Counted from the stretch's first letter, positions 1 through 11,509 are shown. The stretch: 31,428 nucleotides of DNA from Ectocarpus siliculosus (GCA_000310025.1 FN649739.1:2068020-2099447); one strand, 5' to 3'. The notes: a model not told the origin generated them from the letters alone. Translations and numbers: made by a program.

Positions 1-40
1 TCAAGGGTCAAAAGATTTCGGCATGCCGGCTTTTGGGTCC

Positions 41-140
41 CCCCCCCCCCCCCCCCCCCCCGCCCACCGGTCTTGTGGGGACAACGCTCCGTCCTCTCCA
101 AGACGCGTGGTCAAAAGTGTGACAGCTAAGGCATGGCGTA
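41..140 (+). repeat. Poly-C tract followed by a LINE-tail-related repeat
   Basis: A run of about 20 C ends near position 61. From about 69 the sequence matches the 3' tail of the LINE copies at 27138-27205 and 28694-28760: it has the same order of blocks (GCTCCGTCCTCT, then GACGCGTGGTCAA, then GCTAAGGCATG) with scattered differences. No reverse-transcriptase coding sequence precedes it here, so it is either an extremely 5'-truncated LINE copy or a SINE that borrowed the LINE tail. A short hairpin block at 243-270 (ACCGAT paired with ATCGGT, followed by TGCTC) recurs at 26773-26803, also close to a LINE copy. Confidence 0.6.
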
Positions 141-906
141 TCGCTCCGCCCCGGCATTGTAGGGATGCGATGCGAGGACAATGGCCTAACGACTACGGTA
201 TGCGTTTACATGACTACACCGCCACCACCCTCTCCACCCCCCGACCGATTTTCGTAGATCGGTTGCTCCACGATGAGGATGGTGCCGACATAAAACCGAG
301 CGAAGTTTCCGAGAAAAATTCCCGACGAAAGACCTTCGTAAAACGTCCTGACAGTCCCGTCCGAGGCTCGACACCAGCAACACTACTGCTACATAGGTCA
401 CACGAAAAAACAAAACACGCCAAGCGCAGCGTGGGTTTCGAATCCACACAACGACCAACTTGTTATGCAAGCCGAAACCAAACCGCTGTTCAGACAAAAC
501 CGTCAGCGTTGACTAATCTAATGGTTTGATTTCGGCTTTCTATAGCCCGCACACAGAGGGAAGAGAGTGCTGAACTCTTCTCGCATTAAAAATCGAAGGC
601 AACGTACCGCAGGAGGGGAGAGGGTAGAGAGGGGCCCTTCTGTGTGACCACGGGTTGGAGTAAAACGGCACTAGTTCTGTGAGCGCTGATTTGAAGTGAA
701 GACAAGAAAAAAAAAAACATAGCCTGCCCCACCTCTTCCAGTTCTCGGCCCATGATTGTTGCTAAATACCTGCACCGAGAAACACAAAAATATTGGTACG
801 GAGCTGGTGTGCCCCGTCCCCCAAAGGACGCGAATGTCTCAAGGAAGCCAGGATCCACACTCTTATCTGTCACTCGCGAACGGCAGCTACAAAATTGTCC
901 ACTCAC
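141..906. other. No gene recognised (probable VPS4 intron 2 or flank)
   Basis: Open frames occur on both strands but none resembles a known protein. I looked specifically for the VPS4 AAA domain (Walker A and B) that should follow the exon ending at 907 on the minus strand and did not find it. This stretch is therefore probably intron of that gene, invaded by repeats. Confidence 0.4.
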
Positions 907-2070
907 CCTCCCCCGCCCCCGCCCTTGCCCATGCCGTTCTTAGCGGCGGCCTGTTCGTCCACGATCTCCTTGAGGATCTCGGCCCGCTTCATGTAGCCCT
1001 CTACTCGCTTCATGATGGTTGCCTTGGCCATCTGCACCAACACCACACACACACACACACACAAAAGGCGTTAGCCGACAACAGCAGCGATTGCAAGGTG
1101 TCGTACATGTCGCGGTGGAAGGAAGAGAAGGCGGAAGAGAATTCCCGAGGCACGGAGAGAGAGAGAGGAGAGACGGCAAAGTCTAGCAGTGCAACGGCGA
1201 AAGAGTGTTTTTCTGCATTGTGTGTGTCGGCGCGCTGGTGCCCCTCTGGCCCACGAATTGAGTCCGCAGCAACCGCATGGCGCCCCAAGCTCTCTGATTT
1301 ACGCGGAACAAATCCTAACCCCAACCAGCCCAACCGCAAACCCAACTTACCCGATTGTATACTTTATCCAGTATGTGGCTTACTTAAAAAAACCCGTGTG
1401 TAGACTGCTGCGGGGAACACTCCTCGCTCTCAATGGTTGAAGGCGGAGCAATCATCCGATGCACAAAAAATTCATCAAATTCGACACTTTCAGGCGCCGT
1501 CGAACGGAATCTCACTGAGGCCTTGTGCCGCTGCGGTGGGCAGAGACGCCGATGACAAACATAAAAAAAATCACACAAGCTTGCCCTCTCTTCAACACTA
1601 CCACTGCTGCACGCAGACGTTCACGGACAGTTGCGCAACACTGGTGTTGTGACGACAGGCCATCATACCGAAGGTACTGCTGTGTGAAAATATGAAAAAG
1701 TTCTCCACTAACTGTGAGTCATCTGCTGGGCGTGTGCGACACAAGAACTTGTGCTCAGCTGTATCAACCGCAGCAGTTGACAACAAGCATGGTGAGTTGC
1801 ATGCACTCTCATTTCGACGAGCGGCTAACTCGTCATGTCGTGCCTCCGCAGCAGCGTTGGACCAAAAAAAAAAAAACTTGACGGAAACTTGAACAGGCGA
1901 AAAACAAAAAAACAGGAACTCACGGGGTTCGGCTCGTACTTCAGGCCGGTCATGAAGTATTCCAGCGATTTCTTGTACAGTCCAAGGGCTGTCTCGTAGT
2001 CCTGGTTGTTGTCGGCGGCGATGGCGTCCTTGACCATGTCAATGGCCTTCGGGATGAACTGCGAGTCCAT
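907..2070 (-). CDS. VPS4: VPS4-like AAA ATPase, N-terminal MIT-domain exons (partial)
   Basis: VPS4 is the AAA ATPase that disassembles ESCRT-III in endosomal sorting and membrane scission; its N-terminal MIT domain binds ESCRT-III tails. Exon 1 is 2070-1924 (49 codons, ATG at 2070, donor CCC|GTGAGT). Exon 2 is 1031-907 (acceptor GTGCAG|ATG, donor GAGG|GTGAGT), and the two join in phase 0. Exon 1 has the family pattern KAIDMVKDAIAADN, DYETALGLYKKSLEYF and LKYEPN. Exon 2 has the third MIT helix, RVEGYMKRAEILKEIV, then a Gly-rich linker. The (AC)n run at about 1044-1063 lies in the intron just before the exon 2 acceptor. The AAA domain should lie to the left but is not in the remaining 906 bases, so the gene either has a long intron running off the window or is truncated. 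I judge the family call strong and the completeness of the gene unknown. Confidence 0.85.
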
Positions 2071-3796
2071 GACTGATGATGAACCGCTTCACTGCTGAAG
2101 CGGAGTCGAATTTGGAATTTTCCAGCCTTCGTCACAAAAGACAGAATGAACTACTTGTTGTTCTAGCAACTCTCCTCTCCCCTTTCTCTCTCTGCACTGC
2201 AAATTAGAGCAATGCCCAAGGAGATCAAAGCGATAGCACCAGGGCTACACGCTTGCCACCTTCCTCCTGCTGGCTGCTAATGTGTGTCCTCTGCATCACA
2301 AACCCAGCTGCAGCTGGTCAAGGTGGGGGCTCCACGAGCAAGATTTTACAAGGAGGGAGGGTAGTTGTGCCCCTTCGCATGAAACTGCCGTCTTATTTGA
2401 TCATGGTTCTATCGTCGACGAGGACACGAGGACATGTGGTTTAGATTGAAGCTTTAGTCCCCGGGTTAAAACTGGGTTGTGGAAAATAGTCAACCGATCA
2501 CGAAAGAGGGTGTGGTCGCCTAGTACAGAAGGTCCCACTAGCTTCGTTTCCTCAGGTTCAAGATGCTCTCATGATTTGACGAAACGCGCGAAGCAAGACG
2601 TCGGCGCTATGACACGGAGTTTCATACAATCAGGACGTACGCTGTAGAACTCCCGGGGGCTGTACATACCACTAATGAACGTTTCGGTCCTATCTGCAGA
2701 GCTCCCTACAGCACTCAGCTCGGTTCTCATCTTCTCTGGCCACGTGTTCCGCGCCCTCGCGCAGGCCTGCTTTCCAACAGTCGGGGGGCGGGATAGTCTA
2801 TATTGGCATGGAAACAACCGAGCTGAATGGGACCCAAGGCAAGCATCATGTGTCTGTTGAGACGGACGGCGAAAAGAAACATGTGTCACAGCCTTAGACT
2901 AGATAGAACCTTCCCTGACTCGACCTAACTTGGTAGCAGGCTGCTGCTGCTGCAGCGAGCAGATTTGTTCATGAGTACAGCCCAGAATTAACATGTGAAG
3001 AAAATAAACATCATGTAGCATAGATAGATGATACCAATCTATCGACAGAGTCGTGTGGAATTTTGCGGTGAATCGATACACGCCGTGTGCATTTCGTCGT
3101 ATGGTTGGGGATGGTCAATCTATTCTATTCCCGGTGTACATCCTGAACGTGGGAAGTCCTCCCTCATCCGAGCTACATAGCGACATCACATTCCGCTGGT
3201 TATACTTTTCCATGCACAAGAGGATACAGTTGTGTAGTCTCGAGCTACCGGTTTGTTTTGTTTCGGCGAAGAAAAAATAATCAATGGCGCTGCCTTTACG
3301 TAGTACGGTGTTAGTGGAGATCGCTTGTGCGTAAGTTAACCCAAGGAAACGACGAACCATGCTTTCTCGCACAAAAACAATGTACGAAGTACGAAGTAGC
3401 GAAGGCCGCACCATAGAGAATTCTCTCTGTATGACCCCGCATCGGAGCTCTGGCAAGGCCGCAAGGTAGGTAGAAGCTGGGAGCACATGAATGAATACAA
3501 TGCATAAGCAACCGGTGCATGTGGCACGTTACACCGCCAAACAGGCACGTATATACAAGAGTCAAGGTTTACACTATTTTAGTTCCACGCCAAGGGCAGT
3601 AGTACAATTGATGGCCACACAACTCAACCAAACCTGGCAAACCTGTTGGTTTTCCACGTCCCTTTGTACGTGAAAAACAGCCGCAAGATGGGTATGGGAC
3701 TCTTTGTGGTCCACCCGACGTCACGCCCGGATAAACATAATCGATGTCGCCCTACTACAAGACGGAACAGCAGCAGCATCCCCAACGCCCACAGGC
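2071..3796. promoter_or_regulatory. Intergenic region between divergent VPS4 and B-box genes
   Basis: About 1.7 kb separates the VPS4 start (minus) from the first in-frame ATG of the large plus-strand gene. It should hold both promoters and 5' UTRs. Short open frames here on both strands lack recognisable motifs. I cannot point to a convincing TATA box or initiator, so only the position supports the regulatory label. Confidence 0.35.
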
Positions 3797-6700
3797 ATGC
3801 GATGGCTCTTCACAGCGAAAGACGGCCGCGTCATGAAGAGGTCGAGTCACAATTCCAACCTAGGAGCGCTCAAACAGGCCTTTCTGAGCAGGGTTCTGCT
3901 CCGTCGCGGATCTTTATCCGCAGCAGACGCTGCGAGAGCTACTGACAACGGTGGAGATTCGCGGAGTAGAGGAGACGGTAGCAGCAGTGATTCAGCGACC
4001 GGGGGCGTATTCGCAACCGCGTTGCTTGGCTCCGGTGAGAGCGTACCGCTTGATGAAGCCGGGTGGGCAGCCTTGGTCGTCCAAGAAAGTGGTCGAGGTA
4101 AGGGTGCCGTCGCAGTGACCGCGTTGGCTCCCCCCGGGGGCGATCCCGCCACCACGACTTCCCGCCGTGGTGGACCTACTCAGCAACGATACTTGTGCGA
4201 GTACAAAGCAAAACCGTATAGCAGCAGCAGCAGCAGCAGCAGTAGCAAAAGTGGCACCAACGTTGTCACAGGCGACCTTTCCCGAGCGTCAACGAAGCCG
4301 ATACAGGCGGCTCTGACTACCTATGTGCTTGTTTCTCGTGGCGTTCTACGGGACTCGCCTGAAGTGATCGAGGACGAGTCTCGACAACATCACGAAGGGG
4401 ACATGAACAAGTTAGATGCATCAAGGGCGGCCACAGCTCTTTCAGACGAGCGCTTGGTATCAAGGGTGAAGGTCATCAACCGAGAGATCGAGGCGAAGCT
4501 TCGTCGCGTCGTGCAGTGGGTGCAGGAGGTTCGGAGGGTGCACGTGCTCAGCATCGCTGCCACGTTCATCGTGGTGCCGTCGTCGGACAGAGGTGCCGGC
4601 ACGTCCGGAGCCTGGCTGGAACAGGCTCTTCACGCCAGGATAGTGTCGAAGAATGGAGAGGCATCGATAGGTCTGGGAGCGACGGAGCCTGCGCCTTACG
4701 CAGATTCTCGCGGGATGATACCTCCGTCGACACAATTGCCGCCCGGAAGGGGAAGAGCGGCTTTAATTTTGACCTCGGAAAACTCGCAACCGGGTCCGAC
4801 TCCTCTTGTTGCGACCCATCAGAACCAGGGCAGAGGTTCGGTGGCAAGAGAATCGCCCTTGACCGAAGCGGCAAGCAATCCACGGGAGGAAACCTTGTCG
4901 GCGGCAGACACGACCGTCCCTGCTGCCTCTGAGAGCCGTTCGCCGGCATCACCAGCGCCCTCACTCTCTACAACGACGCCTTCCTCAGCCGGACCGCTCG
5001 GAGCAATGGTGCAGCAATCTACAGCGGAGATGTTATCCGCGGCGGCCGACGCTGTGCTACTGTCAGCGGATCCACCCTCGGCGACGGCCGCGTCACCCTT
5101 CGAAGTTGCGTCACAGCACAGGCATCTCGGCGACGGCGGACGGGGAGGCGTGAAGCGCTCCATAGCCTCGACGGCCGCTCCCGGCCGGTATCGCGACGGA
5201 CGACGGTCCTTGCTGATCGGTGCCGAATCCGAGGAAGCGGTGGCTGCTACTGCCGCCTCCGCATCCAGCTATGCCCGTCCGTTGCGCGAGAGATGTTCGG
5301 GAGACTTCTGTGCATACCGCAACTGCAATGGCGGAGTCAGGCCCGGACCGTCCGAGCGCCCACCACCCGAGGCAAGCGCTCCAGAATCCAGCGAACGTGG
5401 TCGGGTTGGTGGTGCAGAAAGCCCGGCGGCAGACGTGAACTGGACGAGTATCGGCGTGTCCGACGACCGGAGGAGTGGGGCTGCGCTGCTGGAGTTTACG
5501 GACAAGCAGCAGCAGCAGCAGCAGCAGTTGACCTCGTCGCCTAGAGCTAGTAGCGACCGTGACCCCAGAACCGGAAAGGAAATGCTGTTTCCTCTGACGT
5601 TCAAGTCCGTCGGGCTAGCCCGCGCGGAGGCGAAACAGGGGCTGGACGTCTACTGGGGAGAAGCACTCCGAAGGTGCTGGCGAGAAGGAAACGGTCGGGG
5701 GGCGCGCAGCCTGGAAGAATTAAGCCCTGCGTTGGTATACCGAGAGGTGAGACCGATAAATGGCTCCCCGCACAGCCAGAAGGAGCGCCAATTTCATGCC
5801 TGATCGGTTCCAGGCGGTAATTTCTCGCGTTTTTTGTCACCCGGGGTGATGTCTATCTCTTTTTGTTCCACCGGACCTACCCCTCACTTTTGAGTTGACT
5901 CTGGATTGTTTCATCCCAAGTCGAATTTACGCTGTTCGGTGTATCGTGCTCTAGCTGGGGTGAGTTATGGGCAGCGAAAGCTGTGTACGCCTGCCAAGGT
6001 CACTTCCCCTGTGACAGCGAGTGGTCTCTGTGGACAAAATAGAAGTTTCTGTAGCGTTGCACCTCTTTCGTTTTCAACAGATTGCCAACGGTTTCACCGC
6101 GATTCTGCACTGTTCCTTCCGGCCGTCGCCCCTTTCCGAGTATAGGCTACAAAGCGCCCCCTGCGCTCTTAAGTCCGGTCGTCCGCTGACATACATACAA
6201 ACGTACACCGCCAAACGTATCCACGTCGTGAGGGCACCTCTCGCCTTCTTTCGGCTGGCCAAGCGCTTTGAAATAGCTTAACACCATCGGCCTCGTAGGA
6301 AGAAGGTGCGGTCTGACAGTGCAATAACTACGAGCTCGTACAAAGCATCCAATCTTGCGGCTCTCCCGCCGCGGAACCAAGTCCGACGACACTTGAAACC
6401 AAACGGTATAACATAACACAAGACTGTTTCCCCCATGGTGCCGCCTGTTCGCGTTGGCCACCCCCCCCCAGGTTGCCGTTTGCCGGGCCTGCTACGACGT
6501 CTACCGTCGGCTGGACAAACTCCGGGAGAGAGGCGGCGGCCGCACGGCGGACGCTGCGGGCGATCGGGGCTCTTGTTCTTCGTCGTCGTCGTCGTCGTCG
6601 TCGTTGCCGTTGCCATCGTCCAAGGGGAGGAGAGACTCCCTGGCGGGCATCGACGCTACGGCTTCCAGTGGCAGGCGTGCGGCAGCGGCGGAGGCCGGCG

Positions 6701-9700
6701 CGGTGACCCTGCGGGAAGAGGTCGGAGAGATGCTGAAGGACGTGGACGCCAGGGCGGGAAAGCCGGGGGTCGAGGCGGGGATTCCGTGGCGGAGGCGGTT
6801 AAGGTGTGGACAAACCATGCGTATTTTATTCAGGCCTGCTTTGTGTGTGAACTTGCGTGTTTTATTCAGACCTGCTTTGTGTGAAAACGGGGATCCGTGT
6901 GATGGCGTAGAGCTGTCTTTGCTGAGGAGACCAAGGCATGGTCAGCTTGGCGTTTCCTTCAGGCCTTCTCGTATGGCGTAGAGTTGTCTTTGTTGCTGCT
7001 GATGCTTGGTTGGTGTTGCTGCTGATATTCCATGTTGTTCTTGGACAAACGTGGCACGAAAGAAGTGACACGACCTTTCCTACTACCGTGCGTTCTTTCC
7101 TTCCTTCCAGCAAGAGCAAGAGCACCGCCGGCGAACGGGTGGACCAGTCGCGCCTCGTGGACAAGCTGTCTCGGCCAAAGAAACAACAGCTCCATCATCC
7201 CGCGGAAGAAGAGCGCCACACCCTCCCGCGCGAGGACCACACCGCGCGTCGTCCGACCCTCAAGAGGCAGGTCAAGAGCCAGGGCGACATTCCGGACTCC
7301 GCCGGCGATGCCGGCGATCGCCGCCACCACCCCCAACGACGCACGAGCGCCCCCGTGCCCGGAGGAGGCTTTCCGTCGCTGACGAGAGCACGGCGGCGCC
7401 GTCTGGAGCCGGCGGCGCCGGTGCGAGGAGCGCCGTGGCAGCGGACGGCCCTGCCGCGTGGAAAAAAGAGCGCTTGGCCGCCGCTCGACGACGAAGGCGG
7501 CGAAGGAACCGTTGCGAGCGATCACCATGCCAGCAACCCGTTTGGAAGGTATTTGGAAGGTAGTGGTGGTGGTGGTGGTGGTAGCGGTAGGTCTAGGGAA
7601 ACCATCTGCGCGATAGAAGCGATGCTGGAAGAGGGGGGCGGCGACAGCTACCTCCCGGCTCGCGCTCGCGACCTGCCCGAAGCGTTGGCCGTACTCGGCC
7701 CTCCCAAGCCGGAGTCCTCCTCGAAGGACAAAGCCAGAGGGAGTACCGCACGCAAGAAACTGCGACACCGCGGCGCGGGGAAGAAGAGCGGTGAAGACCC
7801 GGAGCGCGAAAACAACGGACATGGTACAGGAGGAGAGGAAAGCCACCGGACCACACGTGATGCGCTCGAAGCTTCTGCTGAGAACGGCTCGACGGGGAGA
7901 AGCGGGAACGATCCGGGGCCGAACACCGGCGGCGAGGGACACACACGAAAAACATCGCCGGGCTGGCCATCAGCGAAACCGGAAAGAGCGGAGGAAAGGT
8001 TTTTGCACCCATGGCAGCGAGCCCTCGAGGCTGACAAGAGGGCGGTCAACGCCAGGACGGGGGGACAGCACGAAGCTGCCCTGCTGGAGGAGCAGCGGTG
8101 CCGGAGGGAGGCCAGGAGGGCGGCCGCGGAATCGAAGGACTGTCGGAGGGCGGGCCGGAGGGTCGCCGCCCGCTTGGGCCGACAGCACGGCCGCCGCGGC
8201 CGCCGCCACCGCTCCGGCAAGAGCCGGGTCCACGGCAAGGGAGACAGGAAAATGGCGCCAGACCGCCCGGAAGGGAGCGAGAGCCGCGCGAAATTGAACG
8301 GCCAGGGGTACGAGGTCAGCTCGAGAGATAGAGAGGTTGTTCTTCACAGGTGTGGCGGCGACGAAGATGACGATGACTCCCTCCGCCAGTTGCGCGATGC
8401 CCTCGGCTGGGCACGGAAGACGCTCGAGGCTCTCATGAAACGGCTGAAAGATCGGGGGATCGCCATAGAAAGCGCTAGGGCTGCGGCTGCACGCGGAGGT
8501 GGTGGCCTTGGCGGGGCGGCCAAGGACTGGGAGATCGTGCGGGTGCTGAATAAACTCCGCAGACGCGTGGCGGCCTTCGAAGACGAAGGCATCTCCCTTG
8601 GTGTCAACAAGGCGACGACAGCAGAGGAGGGAGTCGCAGGAGCAGCGGAGGCCCGATCAAAGTGCGAAGCCGCCTGCGAGTCATTCGAGGCGGACTTTTG
8701 CCATCTGATCGACGAGCTCACCGCTACGGCAAAGGGGCTTCCGAGCCACCCGGATCTGCAGCTGCGCTCGACCTCGATCACCCACTGGGCATCGGAATCT
8801 AGTGGTAGCGTTCCTCCTGGCCCCGGAGGCGCCGCTGCCTCAGACCCGGCAAGCAGGACGACGTTTCGTTCGTTGAGCTTTGGCCTGTGTTCATCGTGCT
8901 CGGTCCTTCCCGTCGCAAGACGTTGCTTGGATTGTGACGGCGACGATAGGGACAGGTGCTCGAGCTGCTTCGTCAGGGAGCACCGCGACGCGGATCGGCA
9001 GAGACACCGCTTCCTGCGCATCAGTGGCTGCGGCAGGGAGGGCGGCGGAACCGTCGCGGGCCCCCGACGAGGAGCTGCAAGCGCCGAGAAAGGAGCGGTG
9101 CAGGAGGACAGCTCCGGAGGCGGCGCGCGGTGCTCCAGGTGCGGCGACCTCGCCGCCGCCCGGCGGTGCCGAGACTGCAGCGTGGACATGTGCGCCGCGT
9201 GCCACTTCCTCGCCCACCGTTCCCCGAGCAAGCGGTCTCACGTGACGGAGTTCGTCGGCGAGACGGCCGTGTCCATGCAGGAGGCCCTGCAATCTCGAAA
9301 CTGGGGCGCCGCAGCAGGATCAGCTGCCGCGCGGGAAATCTCGAACGACGGCGGGGAGGTCGCGGCCAAGGAGAGCGGGGCGTCTTCCTCTTCCTCTCCC
9401 TTCTCCTCCCCGTCCACGCCGCAAGCGTCCAGAAACGTCGGAAACAGCGGGAGCGACCGAGTTGATGCTGTCAGTCGTGAGGCACGAGAAGGGTGGGGGA
9501 GGGAATCGCCCGTGCCCGGGGAAGGGTCGTTCGGCAAGGGTGCGGCCCAGTCGCTCGCTCAAGTGCGAAGAACGATAGACGCCCCGGCAGTTCCTCCTCC
9601 CGGGCCCTCGCAGTCGTTGGGGGGAATTGGTTCTGGGCTTAGTGGAGCAACTGAGCATTTTGATGGTGTTGGTGGTGAGAGTGAGGACGTAAGCCGTGAT

Positions 9701-10225
9701 GATGCTCGACCGATTGATGTAGACCCATCGGCCGAGGTAGGTGTTGGTGGTTCAACATCGCTCACGGATGGAGACCACGGAGTACACCCACGCTTCGAAC
9801 CGCCGGGGGACGATTTTGTAGAGGAAGAGGCCGCCATTCCCAACGGCGACGGTTCTCCTGACGAGGTCATACACAGGGACGGTGCAGGACACTACGGGGG
9901 CGGTGGATGGAATGGCTGGGAGGAGGGGCAAGGAAGGGACGAACGTGGGAACGTGGATGTCGAAATACCCGAAGAAATCACCGGAGGAGATGGCGAACAT
10001 GGCCCTAGCGACTCAGCAACTCACAGTATTAATATCAAGGATGATGGCCGCAGCAGGGATACCCTTCGAGCTGGAGCAGGAGGGCGAGGGGAGGGCGCAG
10101 ACATGGCTGAAGATATGTTTGGAGGCCTGGAGGGCATTAAGGAGGAAGAGGGGCTAGAAGGGGAAGAAACGGACACTAGTTCAGAGGAGGATTCCGATAA
10201 TGACGATGACGATGACGAAGGAATG
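3797..10225 (+). CDS. Large low-complexity protein with CxxC motifs and tandem B-box-like zinc fingers
   Basis: Three exons join with matching phases: 3797-5746 (donor GAG|GTGAGA, phase 0), 6472-6803 (acceptor after a ten-C tract, CAG|GTT; donor AAG|GTGTGG, phase 2) and 7111-10225 (acceptor CTTCCTTCCAG; donor ATG|GTGAGA, phase 0). The joined frame is 1799 codons. Residue positions are approximate: a conserved-looking helical segment REIEAKLRRVVQWVQEVRRV (230-250), poly-Ser and poly-Gln runs, CSGDFC (500-505), FPLTFKSVGLARAEAKQG (598-615), and VAVCRACYDVYRRLDKLRE across the first splice (651-669). After these comes a long Arg/Gly-rich disordered stretch, then two Cys/His clusters with B-box spacing (from 1354 and 1435; C-x2-C-x7-8-C-x2-C ... 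C-x2-C then H), and an acidic tail ending in SEEDSDNDDDDDEG. B-boxes mediate protein-protein contacts. I do not recognise the whole protein. The start is the first in-frame ATG; an upstream exon is possible. Confidence 0.65.
6819..6996 (+). repeat. Two overlapping direct-repeat pairs in intron 2 of the B-box gene
   Basis: Within the 307-base intron 6804-7110, a 30-base unit at 6819-6848 recurs at 6855-6884 with two differences (period 36). A second unit of about 23 bases starting ATGGCGTAGAG at 6902 recurs at 6973 (period 71). These look like local slippage duplications and help explain why a spurious open frame runs through the intron. Confidence 0.6.
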
Positions 10226-10867
10226 GTGAGACCGTTTACCGTGCGTCGCTTGCTACTACGCTGCTCCTTTTGCCCATTCCACGTTGTTTTGCGGAGTCTA
10301 CCCCGTGCACTCTGTTGCTCCAGCCTATTTTCACTCAGCCTCTATCTCGCGGTAGTATCTGATGGCCGAGGTCGAACGGTTGGTGTGCGAGAGGCAAGTA
10401 CTTTCGGCGTGAGCGTGTCACGTATCACGATTCAATGGTTTACCCCGAACGACCATCGGGCGCGATAGCAGTTCGAGAGTACTTCGCACTCCCCCCCCCA
10501 ACACGCTAGTTGGTGGCTTGAAAGAAAGCTTGACGTACTTGGGCATTAACTTTTGTTGAAAAGCATGATAACCACTAGACCACTAGCCCGTGCTGACTAG
10601 TATCGCTAGCCCGCGCTGACTAGTGGTCTAGTGGTCATCGTGCTTTCAGCACTAGCTAATGTTGATTTTGGATACTATGGCAGTACCCAATACCTCTTGC
10701 TAATTCCGCACACCTTTGGCGCCCTCTAACAGCAAAGCTGCTAATACCTTTCTTTGTGCGCGTACACGGGCCCCTCAACCTTCTCGCCCTCCCCGCAAGT
10801 TAATCCGCCGATGCCTGTCTTCATTTTTCGACCCCCCCCCGCGTCAAATTTAACGACCTCGTCGAAG
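10226..10867 (+). other. Probable last intron of the B-box gene
   Basis: The stretch starts with a good donor (GTGAGACCG, the same nine bases as the donor at 5747) and contains stops in all plus frames and a large hairpin. Whether it ends at 10867 is uncertain: AAG acceptors at 10867 and 10894 keep the phase, while the better CAG sites at 10913 and 10919 do not. Confidence 0.4.
10563..10643. repeat. Long inverted repeat (hairpin) with internal direct repeat
   Basis: The arms 10563-10586 and 10620-10643 are reverse complements over 24 bases with two mismatches. Imperfect pairing extends further out (GTTGAAAAGC against GCTTTCAGC). The loop contains two near-identical CTAGCCC-GTGCTGACTAGT units. 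The structure is rich in CTAG and resembles a very small foldback or MITE-like element, or a structured RNA segment in the intron. Confidence 0.75.
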
Positions 10868-11509
10868 ATGTGGAGTCCCGTGAACATCGCGAAGGTGGTC
10901 GTCCCCGACACAGCCTCAGACGATGAAGAAGCAGAGATATACTCGCCACCGTTTACGTCGCGGGCGGCAAGGACGCCAGACGAACTTGATGATATCCCGG
11001 CCACTTCGATGGAGGAGGGAGAAGACCGCGGAAATTCACAGGCCGCCCAGACACGGGAAGCGACCACACCAAAGATTGCCAAAACGCCGGGACCCGACGA
11101 AGTTACCGTCAACGGCGCCGTTGGGAGGAGAGAACTGGATACAAGCTCACCGCCACCTCCGCCGGCGGCCACGCCAAAAGGCGAAGCCGCCACCATCGAC
11201 CTCGACTTCGCCCTCGGCAGTAGGAAACGAAACGAAGAGCGAGAAGGGCATGGTGGTGGTGGTGATGCCTCCCCCAAGTGGACGCTGCTGCTGCAAACGG
11301 GCGCACCCAAAGATGAGGTCGCAGAGAGAAAACCAGACGGAAAGTCAACACCACCACCGCCGGCAGCGGAAATCATGCAAAGGGCAGACGGACCGGAGAG
11401 AACAGATCACCAAGAAACCGTCGAGAGCGGGTGCCCTTCCCCACAGGAAGCAGTCTCCCAGAATACCGACACCTCTGCAGTCGAAGCAGATGAAAGCAAT
11501 TGCCGGTAG
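10868..11509 (+). CDS. Candidate terminal exon of the B-box gene (acidic, Pro-rich)
   Basis: An open frame ending in TAG encodes a disordered acidic protein tail: SDDEEAEIYSPPF, DELDDIPATSMEEGED, poly-Pro runs and ATIDLDFALGSRKRNEE. Its composition matches the acidic end of the previous exon, and the frame at 10868 agrees with phase 0 of the donor at 10225. Joining them would give about 2012 residues. The acceptor is weak (GAAG), so the true boundary may differ or a small exon may be missing. It could also be an independent gene, since the open frame extends upstream to 10754. Confidence 0.4.
   Translation: MWSPVNIAKVVVPDTASDDEEAEIYSPPFTSRAARTPDELDDIPATSMEEGEDRGNSQAAQTREATTPKIAKTPGPDEVTVNGAVGRRELDTSSPPPPPAATPKGEAATIDLDFALGSRKRNEEREGHGGGGDASPKWTLLLQTGAPKDEVAERKPDGKSTPPPPAAEIMQRADGPERTDHQETVESGCPSPQEAVSQNTDTSAVEADESNCR

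Noticed and set aside
420-455. tRNA T-arm-like GTGGGTTTCGAATCCAC
   Set aside because: No matching acceptor stem, anticodon arm or D-arm could be placed at normal spacing; probably chance or a repeat-derived B box.
5747-5803. Continuation of the first large exon to the stop at 5803
   Set aside because: The GAG|GTGAGA donor at 5746 joins in phase to the exon at 6472 and creates the coherent motif VAVCRACYDVYRRLD.
6938-7110. Signal-peptide-like N-terminus (hydrophobic stretch VVFVAADAWLVLLLIFHVVL)
   Set aside because: This is intron 2 of the B-box gene read through in frame. The CTTCCTTCCAG acceptor at 7110 and the phase match with the exon ending at 6803 explain it better.
6959-7942. Minus-strand open frame of 327 codons
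   Set aside because: It is antisense to the well-supported plus-strand exon 7111-10225; GC-rich codons leave the opposite strand open. No family motif, and it crosses the intron.
8344-9231. Minus-strand open frame of 295 codons
   Set aside because: It lies exactly opposite the B-box coding region; its Ser/Pro/Arg-rich sequence is the reverse reading of zinc-finger codons.
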